Source: Zymoseptoria tritici IPO323
Taxonomy: Eukaryota > Ascomycota > Dothideomycetes > Mycosphaerellales > Mycosphaerellaceae
Assembly: GCF_000219625.1 (NCBI RefSeq)
Contig: NC_018218.1
Span: 3,100,001 to 3,164,000, forward strand
Length of the DNA stretch: 64,000 bases
Direction: 5' to 3'
Below, piece by piece: positions 44,520 to 55,291 of this stretch (positions are counted from its first letter, which is position 1; every line of letters begins with the position of its first letter). Below the pieces are notes generated by a model. That model was given only the letters and a program-made list of their open reading frames with translations, ran no database searches and had not been told where the DNA came from. The translations under genes were made by a program, and so were the position numbers.

Positions 44520-45701
44520 ATGTCCCTCATGATGATCCCTCGCCGCGTCGCCGTCACGGCTCTTCGCAGCTTCCCAACCCACATCGTTCGCGGCAGCGCT
44601 CCTCAGATGATGCGCGCCATCTCCACCACTGCTTCGAGCAAGCTCCAGCACTCGCAGTCAATCACCAATCCTAACATTAAGGTGACGCACTTCGAGGACG
44701 GCAAGCGTGTCCAGGAGAACGTGGAAGTCGATGTCGGCGCCGCCGCTCCGATCGTCGCAGCTGATGTACCGTACATCGCCTCTGGTCTGCAGGCCAAGGT
44801 CCGTGAGGCTCTGCCCACTACCATCAAGAACTTCACCCTCGCCGGCAAGACTGCGATCGTCTCCGGGTATGTTGCTCATCATATGTCCATCACCTCCCTT
44901 CACATGACTAACTCTTTTGCAGTGGTGCTCGTGGACTCGGCCTGAACATGGCGCAGGCTCTGGCTGAGGCTGGAGTCGACAACATCGCACTCATCGATGT
45001 CAACGAGGAGGCTGGAGTCAAGGCCGCGCAAGATCTCCAGGACCAGACCGGCGTGAAGGTGATCTTCGTCAAGGTGGATCTCCGCAACGATGAAGACATC
45101 CAGGCCGCTGTCACCCAGGTCGCTCAGACTTTCGGCGGCATCAACGTGCTGGTCAACTCGGCTGGCATCGCGGAGTACGTCTTCCTTCATCTTCATCATT
45201 GGCCATCAATTGACATCAAGCAGGTCGAACATTCCCGCCGAGCTCTACGACGGCCAGGCATTCCGCAAGACGATCGATGTCAACCTCATCGGCTGCTTCG
45301 TGCTCAACCAGGCCGTGGCACGCGAGATGATCAAGGGAGGAGAGGGCGGATCCATCGTCAACATCGCGTCGATGTCGGGCACGATTGTCAACTACCCCCA
45401 GCCCCAGTGCGCGTACAATGCATCCAAGGCCGCCGTCATCATGCTCACCAAGTGCCTCGCGGCTGAGTGGGCCCCGCATGCCATTCGCGTCAACACCATC
45501 AGCCCTGGATACATGGATACAGCCCTCAACCGCGTTCCCGCGCTCGATGCACAAAAGAAGATCTGGGTCGCCCAGACTCCCCAAAAGCGCCTCGGAGCGG
45601 TGTCTGACCTCAACGGCTTGGCAGTTTACCTCGCCTCGGACGCCTCCGCATACATGACGGGCAGCGACTCGATCATCGACGGCGGATATACCGTTTGGTA
45701 A
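44520..45701 (+). CDS. Short-chain dehydrogenase/reductase, likely mitochondrial
   Basis: Exons 44520-44866, 44923-45174 and 45224-45701 encode 358 residues of a classical NAD(P)-dependent SDR. The Rossmann motif SGGARGLG spans the first intron, VNSAG is the NNAG-type motif, INIASMSG-type sequence (VNIASMSG) supplies the serine and YNASK the catalytic Tyr264/Lys268. SPGYMDTAL follows. The ~100-residue N-terminal extension begins MSLMMIPRRVAVTALRSF and contains MRAISTTASS, an arginine-rich amphipathic presequence with a cleavage-like RAISTT, so import into mitochondria is likely. The core resembles fungal polyol or sorbose reductase/mannitol dehydrogenase-type SDRs, but the substrate is not determined. 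The gene stands alone between two gene-poor blocks. Confidence 0.9.
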
Positions 45702-48700
45702 ACCATCCACCAGTCTTCACACATCACACTCACGACCTTTCCTCTGTCTCATGCATCAAGGGATGTGGCATCTTAGCGGGCGTTTGGGAAGCATCGGACA
45801 CACGGAACGGCGTTCAGAGGAGGGGTTCCCGTTATGTCCTGTCGGCGCGATACCTTGTCGGTGAACGCGACCGCAACAGAGAGCAAGCATGCACTGCCAA
45901 CGGGCAACGTGCGCTCAGATACGCAGTCAAATGAACTCATTTGACATTCTCTCGTCTCATTCGTCTCTGGTCCTCTTCCTGTGACATGTCTGATGCTGAT
46001 AAGCTCGTCGTCTTCGTTGTCGCTGTGTGTTCGTGCAGCCCTCGAGGCTCGTCGAGTCGGCTTTCAAGCAACGTGTCTGACCATGCCATAACATCAAGCT
46101 ATGCACCACCGACAATCTTCCTCATGGCAGCGTTGCACTTGGTCGTCTCTCCGTATACAATGTCCAGAAGGCTCTCGTGTCGTGCTAGCGAAATGCAGCA
46201 CTCCAGCTGCGTCGACGCAGCCGTCCGCTACAGTCGAAGCCACAAAGAAGACTCCACTGACCGTCACAACACAGATACGACCTCCACGACATACGAGAAC
46301 CATCTTCAAGACCACAGCAATCGATACGTTGTGTCGAAAATTCGATCACCTGAGGATGTCGTTGTCCAGACCGTCTGACAGCCGCAAGCCGAGCTTTCCA
46401 TCGACCAGCGCCGCCCTACAAGGACCCGAGCATGACAGAAAGACCTCGAGTACGATCGCAACTCATCATCGACGCTTCATCCACGATACCGGGGAATAAA
46501 GAGCCGTGAGGTTCGAAAACACATCGTTGAGCAGCTAGACCGGCCGGACATCGAGCCGCGCTGGGGAAGAAGAAGGTAGGGCAACACTCCACGACCTTGA
46601 GAACGACCATGAAGCATGTCAAAAGCTTCCTACACGTTTTTGCAGCGAGAAGAGCTGCGTGGATCGTTACACTCGTCGTCGAAGAGCCAGCTCAGCCGTC
46701 TGACAAGCAGCGCCGACGACACAACGGTGCTGGCGTGTCCGAATGACCTCCAGAAGGAGTGAAAGCAGCTTCAGAAGCCTCATGCACTTTGCGAGATCTT
46801 GAAGAGCCATGTGTGTTGAGATACTGGTCGTCGAGGAGCCAGCCCAACAGTCTCTCGACCAGCGCCAACGATCCCGTACTCCTGGCACGAGCAGCCGACG
46901 CGAAGGGAGAGCAGAGACAACACCAAAGGCCTCCTGCGCGATGGGAATCCGACAAGAGCTGCGGTTGTGGAGATACACGTTCGAAGAGAAGCCAGGCCAG
47001 TCTTTCTCCAGCAGCGTCAGAGAACGCTTCGTGATAGCAGCGCCAGAAAAGCTCAGGTAGGAACAAAGACAGTTTTGGAAGACTCGTGAGTGTTCACAGA
47101 CTGATCAGAGCCACGGAAATCGAGATCTCATGATTGAGCAGCACGTTCGAGCATCGAACGAGCAGCGCCAACGAACGAGAGCTTCGAGGACGGTTCGACA
47201 ACCTCATGAAGTAAGGGACTCGCCTCGACAAGCCTCATGGACAGCATTACAACAATGCGAGCTCCGTTGAGACACATACAGTCGTCGATGAGTATTCAGC
47301 CTAGCCGCAAGCAACTCCAGTCAACGATCGAGGCCAGTAGCTTTTGAAACAACTCGGGAGGTAGCACAGCTACCCCTTGGTAGCCCAAGCCACGAACAAA
47401 GAGGAGTCAAGAGCCACGCAGAGACAAAGAGGAGTCGACCGAGGCTCAGGACGGAAACAGACAATGTGGGACTGTTGGACACTTCGGACTAGCCAGACCC
47501 AGACCATCAAGGCCTCCAAATGAGAAAGGCGAAGTTAGGCCGCTTCTAGTCGAGTTCAGAACACGCCTTTGCTGGCTGTTGCAACAAGGGCACATGGTTC
47601 GGACCCGTCGCAAGACAACAGACAAGCAAGTATTCACATGCTTGGGCCGAGAGACCAACGCTATGGCTCTGTGGTTGGGATTGCGCCAACACAGAGTGTG
47701 ACACCGTTTCGTGGCCTCGTGCGATTCACGCAGCCTCGTTTCGTGCTCGTAACGCAGACATGTGCAAGGAGACACCTGCTGACATGACGATGTATATAGC
47801 ACGAATCTCTTGTCGGTCCCGCACCAGCAACATGCTACTCGAGAGCGGAGTGCAGCTTCACGAGCTCGACCGCGAGCGCGACAAAGTCAAGCAGAGAGAC
47901 CGCAATCTGCCAGTCGATGTCGTAGAACGATGCTCCAGATCATGCCAACGAGCCGCCGACACACGCCGAAGAGTCGCAAGAGAAGGATAGGCAAGCTACA
48001 GTAACGCCAATGGTTTTGAGGAACATCTGTAAGAGCGAGGACAGCCGCATCGATCGATCCGATCCTGAAGAGCAAGGTCCACGGGTTTGGACAATCCATG
48101 TGGCCGGAAACGGGCCATTGAGGCGGACAAGAAGAGCAGGAGACAACCAAGTACAGCGAAGACAACCGTAGCAAGAAGAATGATCAATGGCGTATGGACC
48201 AACGACGTGCCAGCACAGCCTTGCGAGAGCTGCAAGGACGTTGTGTTCACAATGCTTGATTGTGCAACGAGAGAGCGTTCTCCATGTGGAAAGAGCCGGA
48301 TAGTCGATGATGTGGCAGCATGAGCTGATGCTCGCAGAAAGAGTTGAATTGTCACAACGGATAACCATAACCTCAACGGTGCCTAAGATCGTTGGCAGTT
48401 TCAAACACGGGCGACGATTGAAGAGGCGCTGAAGCCTGCCTTTGATCGGTTTCCTCCGCGTAGCAATGTCTGGATCTTGCGTTGATCGAGTGAACACACA
48501 GTTCGACCATCCTCGCTTGATGACGGACGTTTCTCGGACCGTAGCACCATCGCTCAGACCTCCAGGTTGACAGATGGCATGCAGAGACATCTTGACCAGA
48601 CGAGGAAGCAGCGCTTCCGCCGCGAAGCACCTTATGTTCCGAACGTTGGACTCCGGACTTGGGATCGCAAAAGACCAGGACAGCAACGCAACATTGACAC

Positions 48701-49063
48701 CACCGCGAGTGTTGAAGGAAGAGTACGAAGTAGACCACGGCCAAGGGGTCTAGCCATTCGGGCTCAGGGTCGTATTCCAAGCATTCCAGAACTCAGCCCG
48801 GCATGTAACAATATACATCTCAGAGTAACATTGTCCAACTTTCGCGTCATACGACCAGCGGCTGTTCAGTGCCTCTTTCATTGAGCACCACGGGAACCAT
48901 CACGTCGCCATCGCCATCGCCTACTCCAGTCACTCATTGATATCGAGATGACTTCGTGTTGAGAATCGGAGGTCGAACACTCGCTGCAACTCCTTGCTTC
49001 GCCCGACCGTATACCTCGCGTTTCTTCGCAAAGGCGATCAACGAACCCAAATCCATCGCAAAC
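45702..49063. other. 3.4-kb gene-poor block with ~150-bp periodic repeat
   Basis: No supported gene. A 248-codon minus-strand frame (48686-47940) has irregular cysteine-rich composition and no motif. The interval 46640-47160 shows a ~150-bp periodicity. The last ~100 bases are the protease leader. Confidence 0.45.
46640..47160. repeat. Degenerate ~150-bp tandem repeat
   Basis: Equivalent segments start near 46674, 46825 and 46977: CGTCGTCGAAGAGCCAGCTC, GTCGTCGAGGAGCCAGCCCA and CACGTTCGAAGAGAAGCCAG. Each continues through a CAGTCT- or CCGTCTG-like word to AGCAGCGCCGACGA, CAGCGCCAACGA or AGCAGCGTCAGAGA. A fainter unit follows near 47130 (GAGCAGCGCCAACGA) and an earlier one near 46400. Confidence 0.6.
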
Positions 49064-50555
49064 ATGCTAGGCCTACTCTTCTTGCACCTTCTCGTGGGCG
49101 CAGCCGCAGCCTCTGACGATGGTACAAAAGTCCTGCGACAGTTCGGCGACTACACGCTTGTCCGCGAGGCGCCGGAGCGACTACCAGGAGCAGGCTCGGG
49201 ATCAAGGCTCGTCGACAAACCGACGGAGCTCAAGGTCGTCCCGAGCTCAATGAAGCTGAGACATGTCGACGGAACATCCATCAGCTCTACATTCGTCCAG
49301 GGCATGAGAAAAGCAAGCAGAGGCGGAGTCTCTCGAGCGGTGGTAAGTCCTCCTTCGCTTCATCACAACGATCCTCATCCTCGGCAGTACTGACGCTCTC
49401 TCCAAGGCTGGTAGCACAGGCCTGCTCGCCGTTGAAGGCGGCAACGTGCACCTCGCAGACGTAACGGTCGGTGGCCAAGAATTCGCCGTGGTTATCGACA
49501 CTGGCAGTGCTGATCCCTGGCTCGCGCCCACCGACTTCCGCTGCTTCGACGTGGAGTCCGGCACTCAAGTTGAAGAAGCAACGTGCGAGTTCGGACCTCT
49601 GTACAATCGCTCTCGCTCCACCACATACCGCCCCATCACCAATCAAAACTTCAACATCTCCTACGCCGACGGCGAGTACCTCTACGGCTCGCTCGGCACC
49701 GAAACGATGGAGATGGCCGGTATCGTGGTGACCAACCAGACCTTCGCGACCGTCGACGTCGCAGCCTGGTACGGCGACTTGACCTCCTCAGGCCTCTTCG
49801 GCTTCGCCTACCGCAGCCTGACCTCCGCCTACCGCGGCGCCACCGGCAAGAATGCCGGCCGCGTCCTCTACAACCCCATCTTCGTCAACATGTACACCAA
49901 CTCCGACGTCGCGCCCGTCTTCGCCATCGCCTTGGACAGAGACATCTCCGCCGGCGGCGTCATCTCCCTCGGCGGCGTGCCCAACGCCCCAACAGGCCGC
50001 TATCAAGCCCGAACCCGCGTCATCCCAGCTCAAGTCAATGGTCCCGGCGGCCTTCCCGTCTACGAATTCTACACCATCGACATCGACGGCTTCGCCATTT
50101 CCGACCGTCAAAACGCCCGCTTCACCAGCGCCGTACCCAATCTCAACCCGGCCAGAACACCGTTACAGTCTCCTCAAACGGATGTCATCGTCGACTCCGG
50201 CACCACTTTGATCTACGCGCCCAACACCGTCGCCGTGGCCGTCGCCGCCGCGTTCTCCCCAGCAGCGTACTACGATCCTGACTACGACATCTACCGCGTT
50301 GACTGCGGCTCCAAAGCTCCCGTGTTCGGCGTGAGCATCGGTGGCAAAGTCTTCTTCGTCAATCCCTTGGATTTGATCGTCAACCTTGGACAAGACGAGA
50401 ACGGAGTCGGGTTCTGCGTCATGGGCGTGCAGGGCGCTGGAGAGGGGCTGAGTATTCTCGGAGGCGTGTTCATGAAGAATGTGTTGAGTGTGTTTGACGT
50501 GGGAAGTCAAGAGATGAGGTTCTCGGCCCGGCAGTTCTATAATTTGTCGAGATGA
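49064..50555 (+). CDS. Secreted pepsin-like aspartic protease
   Basis: Exons 49064-49342 and 49407-50555 encode 475 residues of family A1. The ATG at 49064 gives a signal peptide (MLGLLFLHLLVGAAAAS). A propeptide of about 75 residues follows, ending before GLLAVEGGNVHLADVTVGGQ. The two catalytic motifs are VVIDTGSADPW (Asp124) and VIVDSGTTLIY (Asp356). The flap region is represented by ISYADGEYLYGSLGTE. Cysteine pairs include RCFDVESG/ATCEFG and DCGSKAP/FCVMG, and SILGGVFMKNVLSVFD is the standard late motif. There is no Ser/Thr-rich tail or GPI signal, so a soluble extracellular or vacuolar enzyme is likely. The intron runs GTAAGT to TCCAAG. The frame is open upstream, but only this start yields a signal peptide. 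Confidence 0.92.
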
Positions 50556-51042
50556 ATGTGGAGAGGATGAGCGAGGCTCCGGGTGGTACGTCGGAAGGAG
50601 GAAGATGCGGAGAGGTCGGTCGAGCGTTCAGGAGTCGCGTTCCGGGCAGGATAGAATTGACCATTTACTTTTACTTTGCACATGGTTCCGAGGGAGCTTC
50701 CTGCCGTCCAGTCTGGCGAGAGTGGCCATGGGAAGTGATCTCTTTCTTTACCGGGACCTGTGAAACGATATGGTGCTTCCTCTGGACTCCAAAATCGTGG
50801 GAACATCGCAAGGATCAACGCCACCAAAGAACGTCGACGATGTGTATGAGCGAATACAAACCGGCCTCCGTGAGACGCTTTTCATCGTCCGTGATTTCAA
50901 GGAACGGGCGCATCATGCTTTCTTCTCGGCGGAGCTCCTGAGTTTCCATTCTTTCAACTTTCGTTCAGTCATTCAATCATAAATTTTCGAACATCAATCG
51001 TCTTTCTGGTCCCCAGAACCTCCATTCTCAATGCTCCTCCTC
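50556..51042. other. Intergenic, convergent
   Basis: 3' flanks of the protease gene and the F-box-like gene. Nothing else seen. Confidence 0.4.
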
Positions 51043-52248
51043 TCAGCCAAAGCTTGTGACCGTCCTCACAACACCTCTCTTCCTGACCTCAACCCTTGGC
51101 GCACAAAACGACACAATCGCCTTGAACACCACTCTCCGCTCATCGTCTTGCTCTACCTCAATTGCAGACTTCGAGGACTCTCCTCTCGAGCGTACCCGTC
51201 GATGAACATCGCCACCCGAAAGCAAAGAAAGCGTCGTCTCCGCCAGAAATCCAAGCGTGATGCCCGCGTCGCAGGAGAGCTTCGCGACTGGAGCTGGCGA
51301 CTCCCGAAGATCGTCCTCATCATTTGAGACTGTAGAGACGACAGCTTCCTTGCTCTCACCTCCATCATTCGTTAATTCAGAAGGAGAGACCTCCTCAACA
51401 AAAGCCTGCATCCCCAAAATCGGCGGTTGCGTAACAAACAGATCCTCTAACCTCAGTCCCTGCTCAACCGCTCTCCCAGTCCACTCCTCCTTCGGCTCCA
51501 CGTCGCCAACTCGCCTCGTTCTTCCCGCGGTAGAAGACCTCCTGCCGGCCGTGGAGCCCAGGACTTTGACCGCCGCGGCTTTACCCATTCTGACCTCGAT
51601 CCAACATCCCTTCTCCACCTCCTTCCCTCTGCGGATACTCAGACCCCTCCCGACTGCTCCGAGTCCGAGGTCTAGCAGAAGGAAGTCGTCTGCCGGACGT
51701 TTCCACATTGGTAACGCGAAGAAGGCTGTCCTCAAGCCTGGCGCGGAGCGAATGACTTCGTCCCATGTTCGACATACGAGGCGTAGGGAGAGGAACATCT
51801 TTGTGTTGGGGAGTAGTGGGATGAGGATCAAGGGTATTAGGTCGGGAGAGAGGAGCACAGAAGGAAGGGAGCAGGGTTTGGCGGACGAAGGGCAGAGGTG
51901 AGGTGGCAGCGGGATTGAGGGTGGTATGATGTCAGGGAGTGGAGGCGATGGGATAGGCTGACCGGTTGTGTGAGTCTGCGAGAGGGGTATAGGGTGGAAG
52001 GGAGGTAGAGATCGCTGGGTGGACAAAGATGGTGGTGGTAGGTTGGGTGTAGATGTTGTAGATGTCGTGGACGTCGGCGATGGTGTGTATGCTGTCGAAC
52101 CCGTCGATGCTGTAGACATTCCAAGCGAGGTGGACGCTGTAGATACTGGAGATGCTGTAGATGCTGTAGATGCTGTAGATGCTGCAGATACGTTGAATGT
52201 CCGTCGCATCTCCAGCAATAGATGGTCCATGTCCACGGCGTTCGCCAT
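51043..52248 (-). CDS. F-box-like protein with Ser/Thr/Ala repeat N-terminus
   Basis: A single open frame of 401 residues. Residues ~20-65 are built of AST/STAST units encoded by a 9-bp microsatellite; residues 65-125 are Pro-rich. An F-box-like segment follows around 128-165: LLSPDLIPLILIPLLPNTKM and FLSLRLVCRTWDEVIRSAPG, continuing into LRTAFFALPMWKRP, a pattern common in fungal F-box proteins. The remaining 220 residues have no named domain; VVFKAIVSFCAPRVEVRKRG near the end looks like a conserved beta-rich segment. If the F-box call holds, the protein would recruit a substrate to an SCF ubiquitin ligase. No introns are needed. The gene starts 1 kb from a divergent tiny membrane-protein gene. 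Confidence 0.65.
   Translation of the reverse strand: MANAVDMDHLLLEMRRTFNVSAASTASTASTASPVSTASTSLGMSTASTGSTAYTPSPTSTTSTTSTPNLPPPSLSTQRSLPPFHPIPLSQTHTTGQPIPSPPLPDIIPPSIPLPPHLCPSSAKPCSLPSVLLSPDLIPLILIPLLPNTKMFLSLRLVCRTWDEVIRSAPGLRTAFFALPMWKRPADDFLLLDLGLGAVGRGLSIRRGKEVEKGCWIEVRMGKAAAVKVLGSTAGRRSSTAGRTRRVGDVEPKEEWTGRAVEQGLRLEDLFVTQPPILGMQAFVEEVSPSELTNDGGESKEAVVSTVSNDEDDLRESPAPVAKLSCDAGITLGFLAETTLSLLSGGDVHRRVRSRGESSKSAIEVEQDDERRVVFKAIVSFCAPRVEVRKRGVVRTVTSFG
52140..52195. repeat. 9-bp coding microsatellite
   Basis: On the plus strand GATGCTGTA is repeated about four times with flanking variants (GATACTGGA, GATGCTGCA). It encodes the STA/AST repeats in the N-terminus of the minus-strand F-box-like protein, so length variation stays in frame. 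Confidence 0.75.
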
Positions 52249-53253
52249 GATGATCGACAGCCAGGATATGGCAAGGAGTATGTGGTTTAGATGGCCATTC
52301 TAGTCGTGAGTGATTATGTCTTTCAGTGCCGAAGATGAACGATGGGAACTCTAATGAAATGTAAAGACTGTTTGCCGGATATTTGGCAGTTGATATCAAA
52401 AGGACAAAGACTGAGGAGAGTACTAGTACCTTAGGAAAGCGGGAGTGTGAGAGCGAAGTTGGCCCCCAAAAACGGCATCGGAATCCTTCCGAATCCTGCC
52501 GTTGAACCGTCCCGCCCCCAGATCCAAAGACTTTCACGCCGTGTGAGCAGCAACGACTTGATCCAGATCAACGACCAGTCCAACAAGAGGACAACTGCAC
52601 GACATAGATTGTTGATCCAACAGCAAGCTCTGTAGTCGGCGTACAACGGTACTCTTTACAAGGATGCAAGATCCTCTCAATCATCGATCAGTGGGAACGA
52701 GTCGTCGCGATGAGCGCTTTCCCGCCATCCCCAGCCACCACCAACCTGCCATGATTTTCCGACCAGGTAAGGAACGCACAACAAAACCAACGCCCGCTCG
52801 CCATGGAAGAGTGGAAGTGGCTTTGCTTTAACTCACTACCTCTACCTGTTCAAACGTCCCGTCTTTCTGTTGTACATCAACGGCGTGGATATAACGGCTT
52901 CTAGTTACTGCACAGGCTTGAGCAACGAATCGACGCCTTCAACTGTTGTTCGATTGATTGTATCGACCGTTGACTGCTTGGATATACACGACGGCTTCGA
53001 CTGGAAAAGAGCTACGATTGCTTATCGACGACTGCGACAAGACCCAAAACGACAGACGACCAATCGACAGCACCACGAGCTGCACAAGGCAATACGCAGC
53101 CCAATCACATCGAACGACTTCCGATCCATACCGACAGTACCTTACAACTCCAACCTCGAGCACAAGTTGAACTCATCGCCATCACAAACCCTCCAACTCC
53201 ACGACACAAGATCGTCCAAAGCTGCTCAACCACACCACCAACGACAAGACGAA
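52249..53253. other. Intergenic, divergent
   Basis: Holds both promoters. The frame of the next gene is open back to 52870, but the extra residues are Asn/Gln/His-rich and look like translated leader. Confidence 0.4.
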
Positions 53254-53403
53254 ATGAAAGGCAACATCGTCATCGCCATTATAATCATCATCCTCTTCCT
53301 CGTTCTGGGTTTGATCGGATTCGGAATCTACTGGGCACAGACACGAGTCGGCGGAGCCAGAGGAGGCAGTAGTACGGGTACGGGAACTTCAGAGGAAGCT
53401 TGA
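53254..53403 (+). CDS. Tiny single-pass membrane protein
   Basis: The ATG at 53254 opens a 49-residue product: MKGN, then a long hydrophobic helix (IVIAIIIIILFLVLGLIGFG), IYWAQTRVGG, and a Gly/Ser/Thr-rich end with SEEA. The leader before it lacks other features, and the context GACGAAATG is acceptable. The in-frame extension to 52870 would give 177 residues, but its first 120 are low-complexity and unlike a protein domain. I do not recognise a family. Single-helix peptides of this kind are easily missed by gene finders, so it is listed with modest confidence. Confidence 0.5.
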   Translation: MKGNIVIAIIIIILFLVLGLIGFGIYWAQTRVGGARGGSSTGTGTSEEA

Positions 53404-53836
53404 TATCGTCTTGCATCGACGAGTGAAAGGAAGAGGGCTTTGACTTGGAGGATTGCTGGAAGATGGACGAAGTTGAGCGGGTGTGGTGGAAGCTTTGGGC
53501 TTGAGAGGAAGAGATGGACAAATGAGAAGTGTTGGTCGATGCTGTGGTATGGGAAACGGCTCTCTGGGATACAACAACGGGCGGGCTATGAATTGGATGA
53601 GTGAGACCCAACATTGGCATAAGAGAGAAACGAGAAGAGCATCAGCGCCGGCGTTATGATTTGCACATTGGGACACAACGACATGAATGTAAAGAACTGA
53701 GCAAACTGCCAAACATATGGCACGAGAAGAAAGAGGCGATTGTCAAAATTGTATGACATTCTACATTTCTATGATCAAGACACATATCCCTCGCAAATAC
53801 CCCTTGCCAAACCTCTATTGCCATCCAATCCCCTGC
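53404..53836. other. Intergenic, convergent
   Basis: No gene seen between the tiny membrane protein and the Cupin_5 gene. Confidence 0.4.
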
Positions 53837-54747
53837 TCATCCTTTCCTCAACATCCAGCCCATCTCCTCCCTCTGCTCCTCACTTACCAAAGCCTCCATT
53901 CTCTCCCGCGTTAGGAAATCATGATCGCAGAATTCAAAACCCGGGACGACCGTCTCGCTGATCAATAGGCCTTCTTCACTGTCCTCTCCTCCCTCTTTGT
54001 CAGGGAGCAGGAATGAGCACTTGTACTTTCCACCGTCGACGATCCACTGAAGGCGTTCGCCAGCTTGGACCTAGATGTTATGCATTAGCGGTATGTTCGA
54101 CGAATGCAACGCGGCGAGTAAAGGTAGGAAAAATTGATACGAACATTTTGCCCAACGATAAAGCTCTCCACCCTCGCCTTGCCGTTCCACCTGCCATCCT
54201 CCTTCCCATCCGCTTCGGCACCATCCCTCGCATATACACCCGAGAAATCCTTCGCAGCAACCTCGTCCGCGTGGATAATCACGTATCGTCCTCGGCCTTT
54301 ATGCAGGGTGTGGACGGTCCTCGCGCGATTGCGGTGGAAGTGGCCGAGGGGTGAGGACGGGGTGAGGAGGTAGTGGATCGTTGTGCTGGCGCTGCGAGTT
54401 GAAGAGGTTTCACCTGAAGTGGAGAAGAGCGAGGGATCGTTGTTCGCTGCCTGCGTCGCCTGGCTCTGACTGGACTGCATGACGTGCTTATCAGTGGCTC
54501 GGAGGGTGGAGCTTGGGGAGGAGAGAGGAAGCAGAGAAGTGGAAGTGTTCGAGGTTGACACCAAGGGATTTGGCACGCGGCGAGAGTCGCGGTCGGTCTC
54601 GACGAAGAAGCCGCCTTCCGGGTGAGGGAGCATGGAGAGGGTTTGGATCAGGGATTGGATGGTTGAAGAGTCCTCTTTTGCTTCTTTTGCTTTGAAATGT
54701 GGGACTAGAGTTGCCTCATTGGGTACCACCGTGGAGTGAGGAGACAT
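53837..54747 (-). CDS. Cupin_5 (DUF985) domain protein
   Basis: Exons 54747-54145 and 54070-53837 encode 278 residues. The start of the domain is LIQTLSMLPHPEGGFFVETD, the conserved DUF985 opening. RSASTTIHYLLTPSSPLGHFHRNRA carries the metal-site-like histidines, followed by TVHTLHKGRGRYVII. The second exon adds VQAGERLQWIVDGGKYKCSF and VVPGFEFCDHDFLTRERM, completing the small beta-barrel cupin. A Ser/Thr-rich insertion of about 50 residues lies between the first two motifs. The 74-nt intron has a weak donor (GTTCGT) but a good CTAAT branch and TCTAG acceptor, and the joined sequence is continuous with the family. Biochemical role of DUF985 proteins is not established; a sugar- or metabolite-binding or epimerase-like role is only inference. 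Confidence 0.85.
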
Positions 54748-55291
54748 ATTGGTTTTCTCGATGGAGTTCTTGACCGGCAGCAGTATATTAGAGAGGAATC
54801 GATGAAGACCGTTCTACTTCCAAACGATTCGTCTGAGCTATGCGGTCAGCGGGATGCAAGAACGTCTCGAAGGAGCTGAGCAGGAGGAGCTTTGGGAGGA
54901 GGCACGACAGCCGAACTGCCTACCGCCTATTGCGTATTGGGTGCTGCTGCAGAGTCGACCGTCGAACAAATCTGCATGGACATATACACTCATACGCTCA
55001 ACATTGTACCCTCCATTGGACTTCTATCGCAAGAAGTCTGGCAGATGGAGATCCAGCAGCCACCATCTCCCACGGACCCTTCTCCGTGATCTACATCGTC
55101 ATTCATCTACGCGTCGATCTCCAGGGCAATCTACCAAATCGTCTTCGCCTCGATGTCCAAATCTCTCTCTTCATACACTTTATACATGCCTGCGCAATCG
55201 TTCCCTGAAATCGTTTCCAATGCCGTCCTACAACCGGCCAGTATGATACCTTGGACATCACACGCCACAACATCCTACCAGATCATCGACG
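54748..55291. other. Intergenic, divergent promoters
   Basis: Shared upstream region of the Cupin_5 and CUE2-like genes. Overlapping frames of about 120 codons show no features. Confidence 0.4.

Noticed and set aside
47940..48686. 248-codon minus-strand open frame
   Set aside because: Irregular composition, many scattered cysteines, no domain, signal peptide or splice signals; it lies in repeat-like gene-poor DNA.
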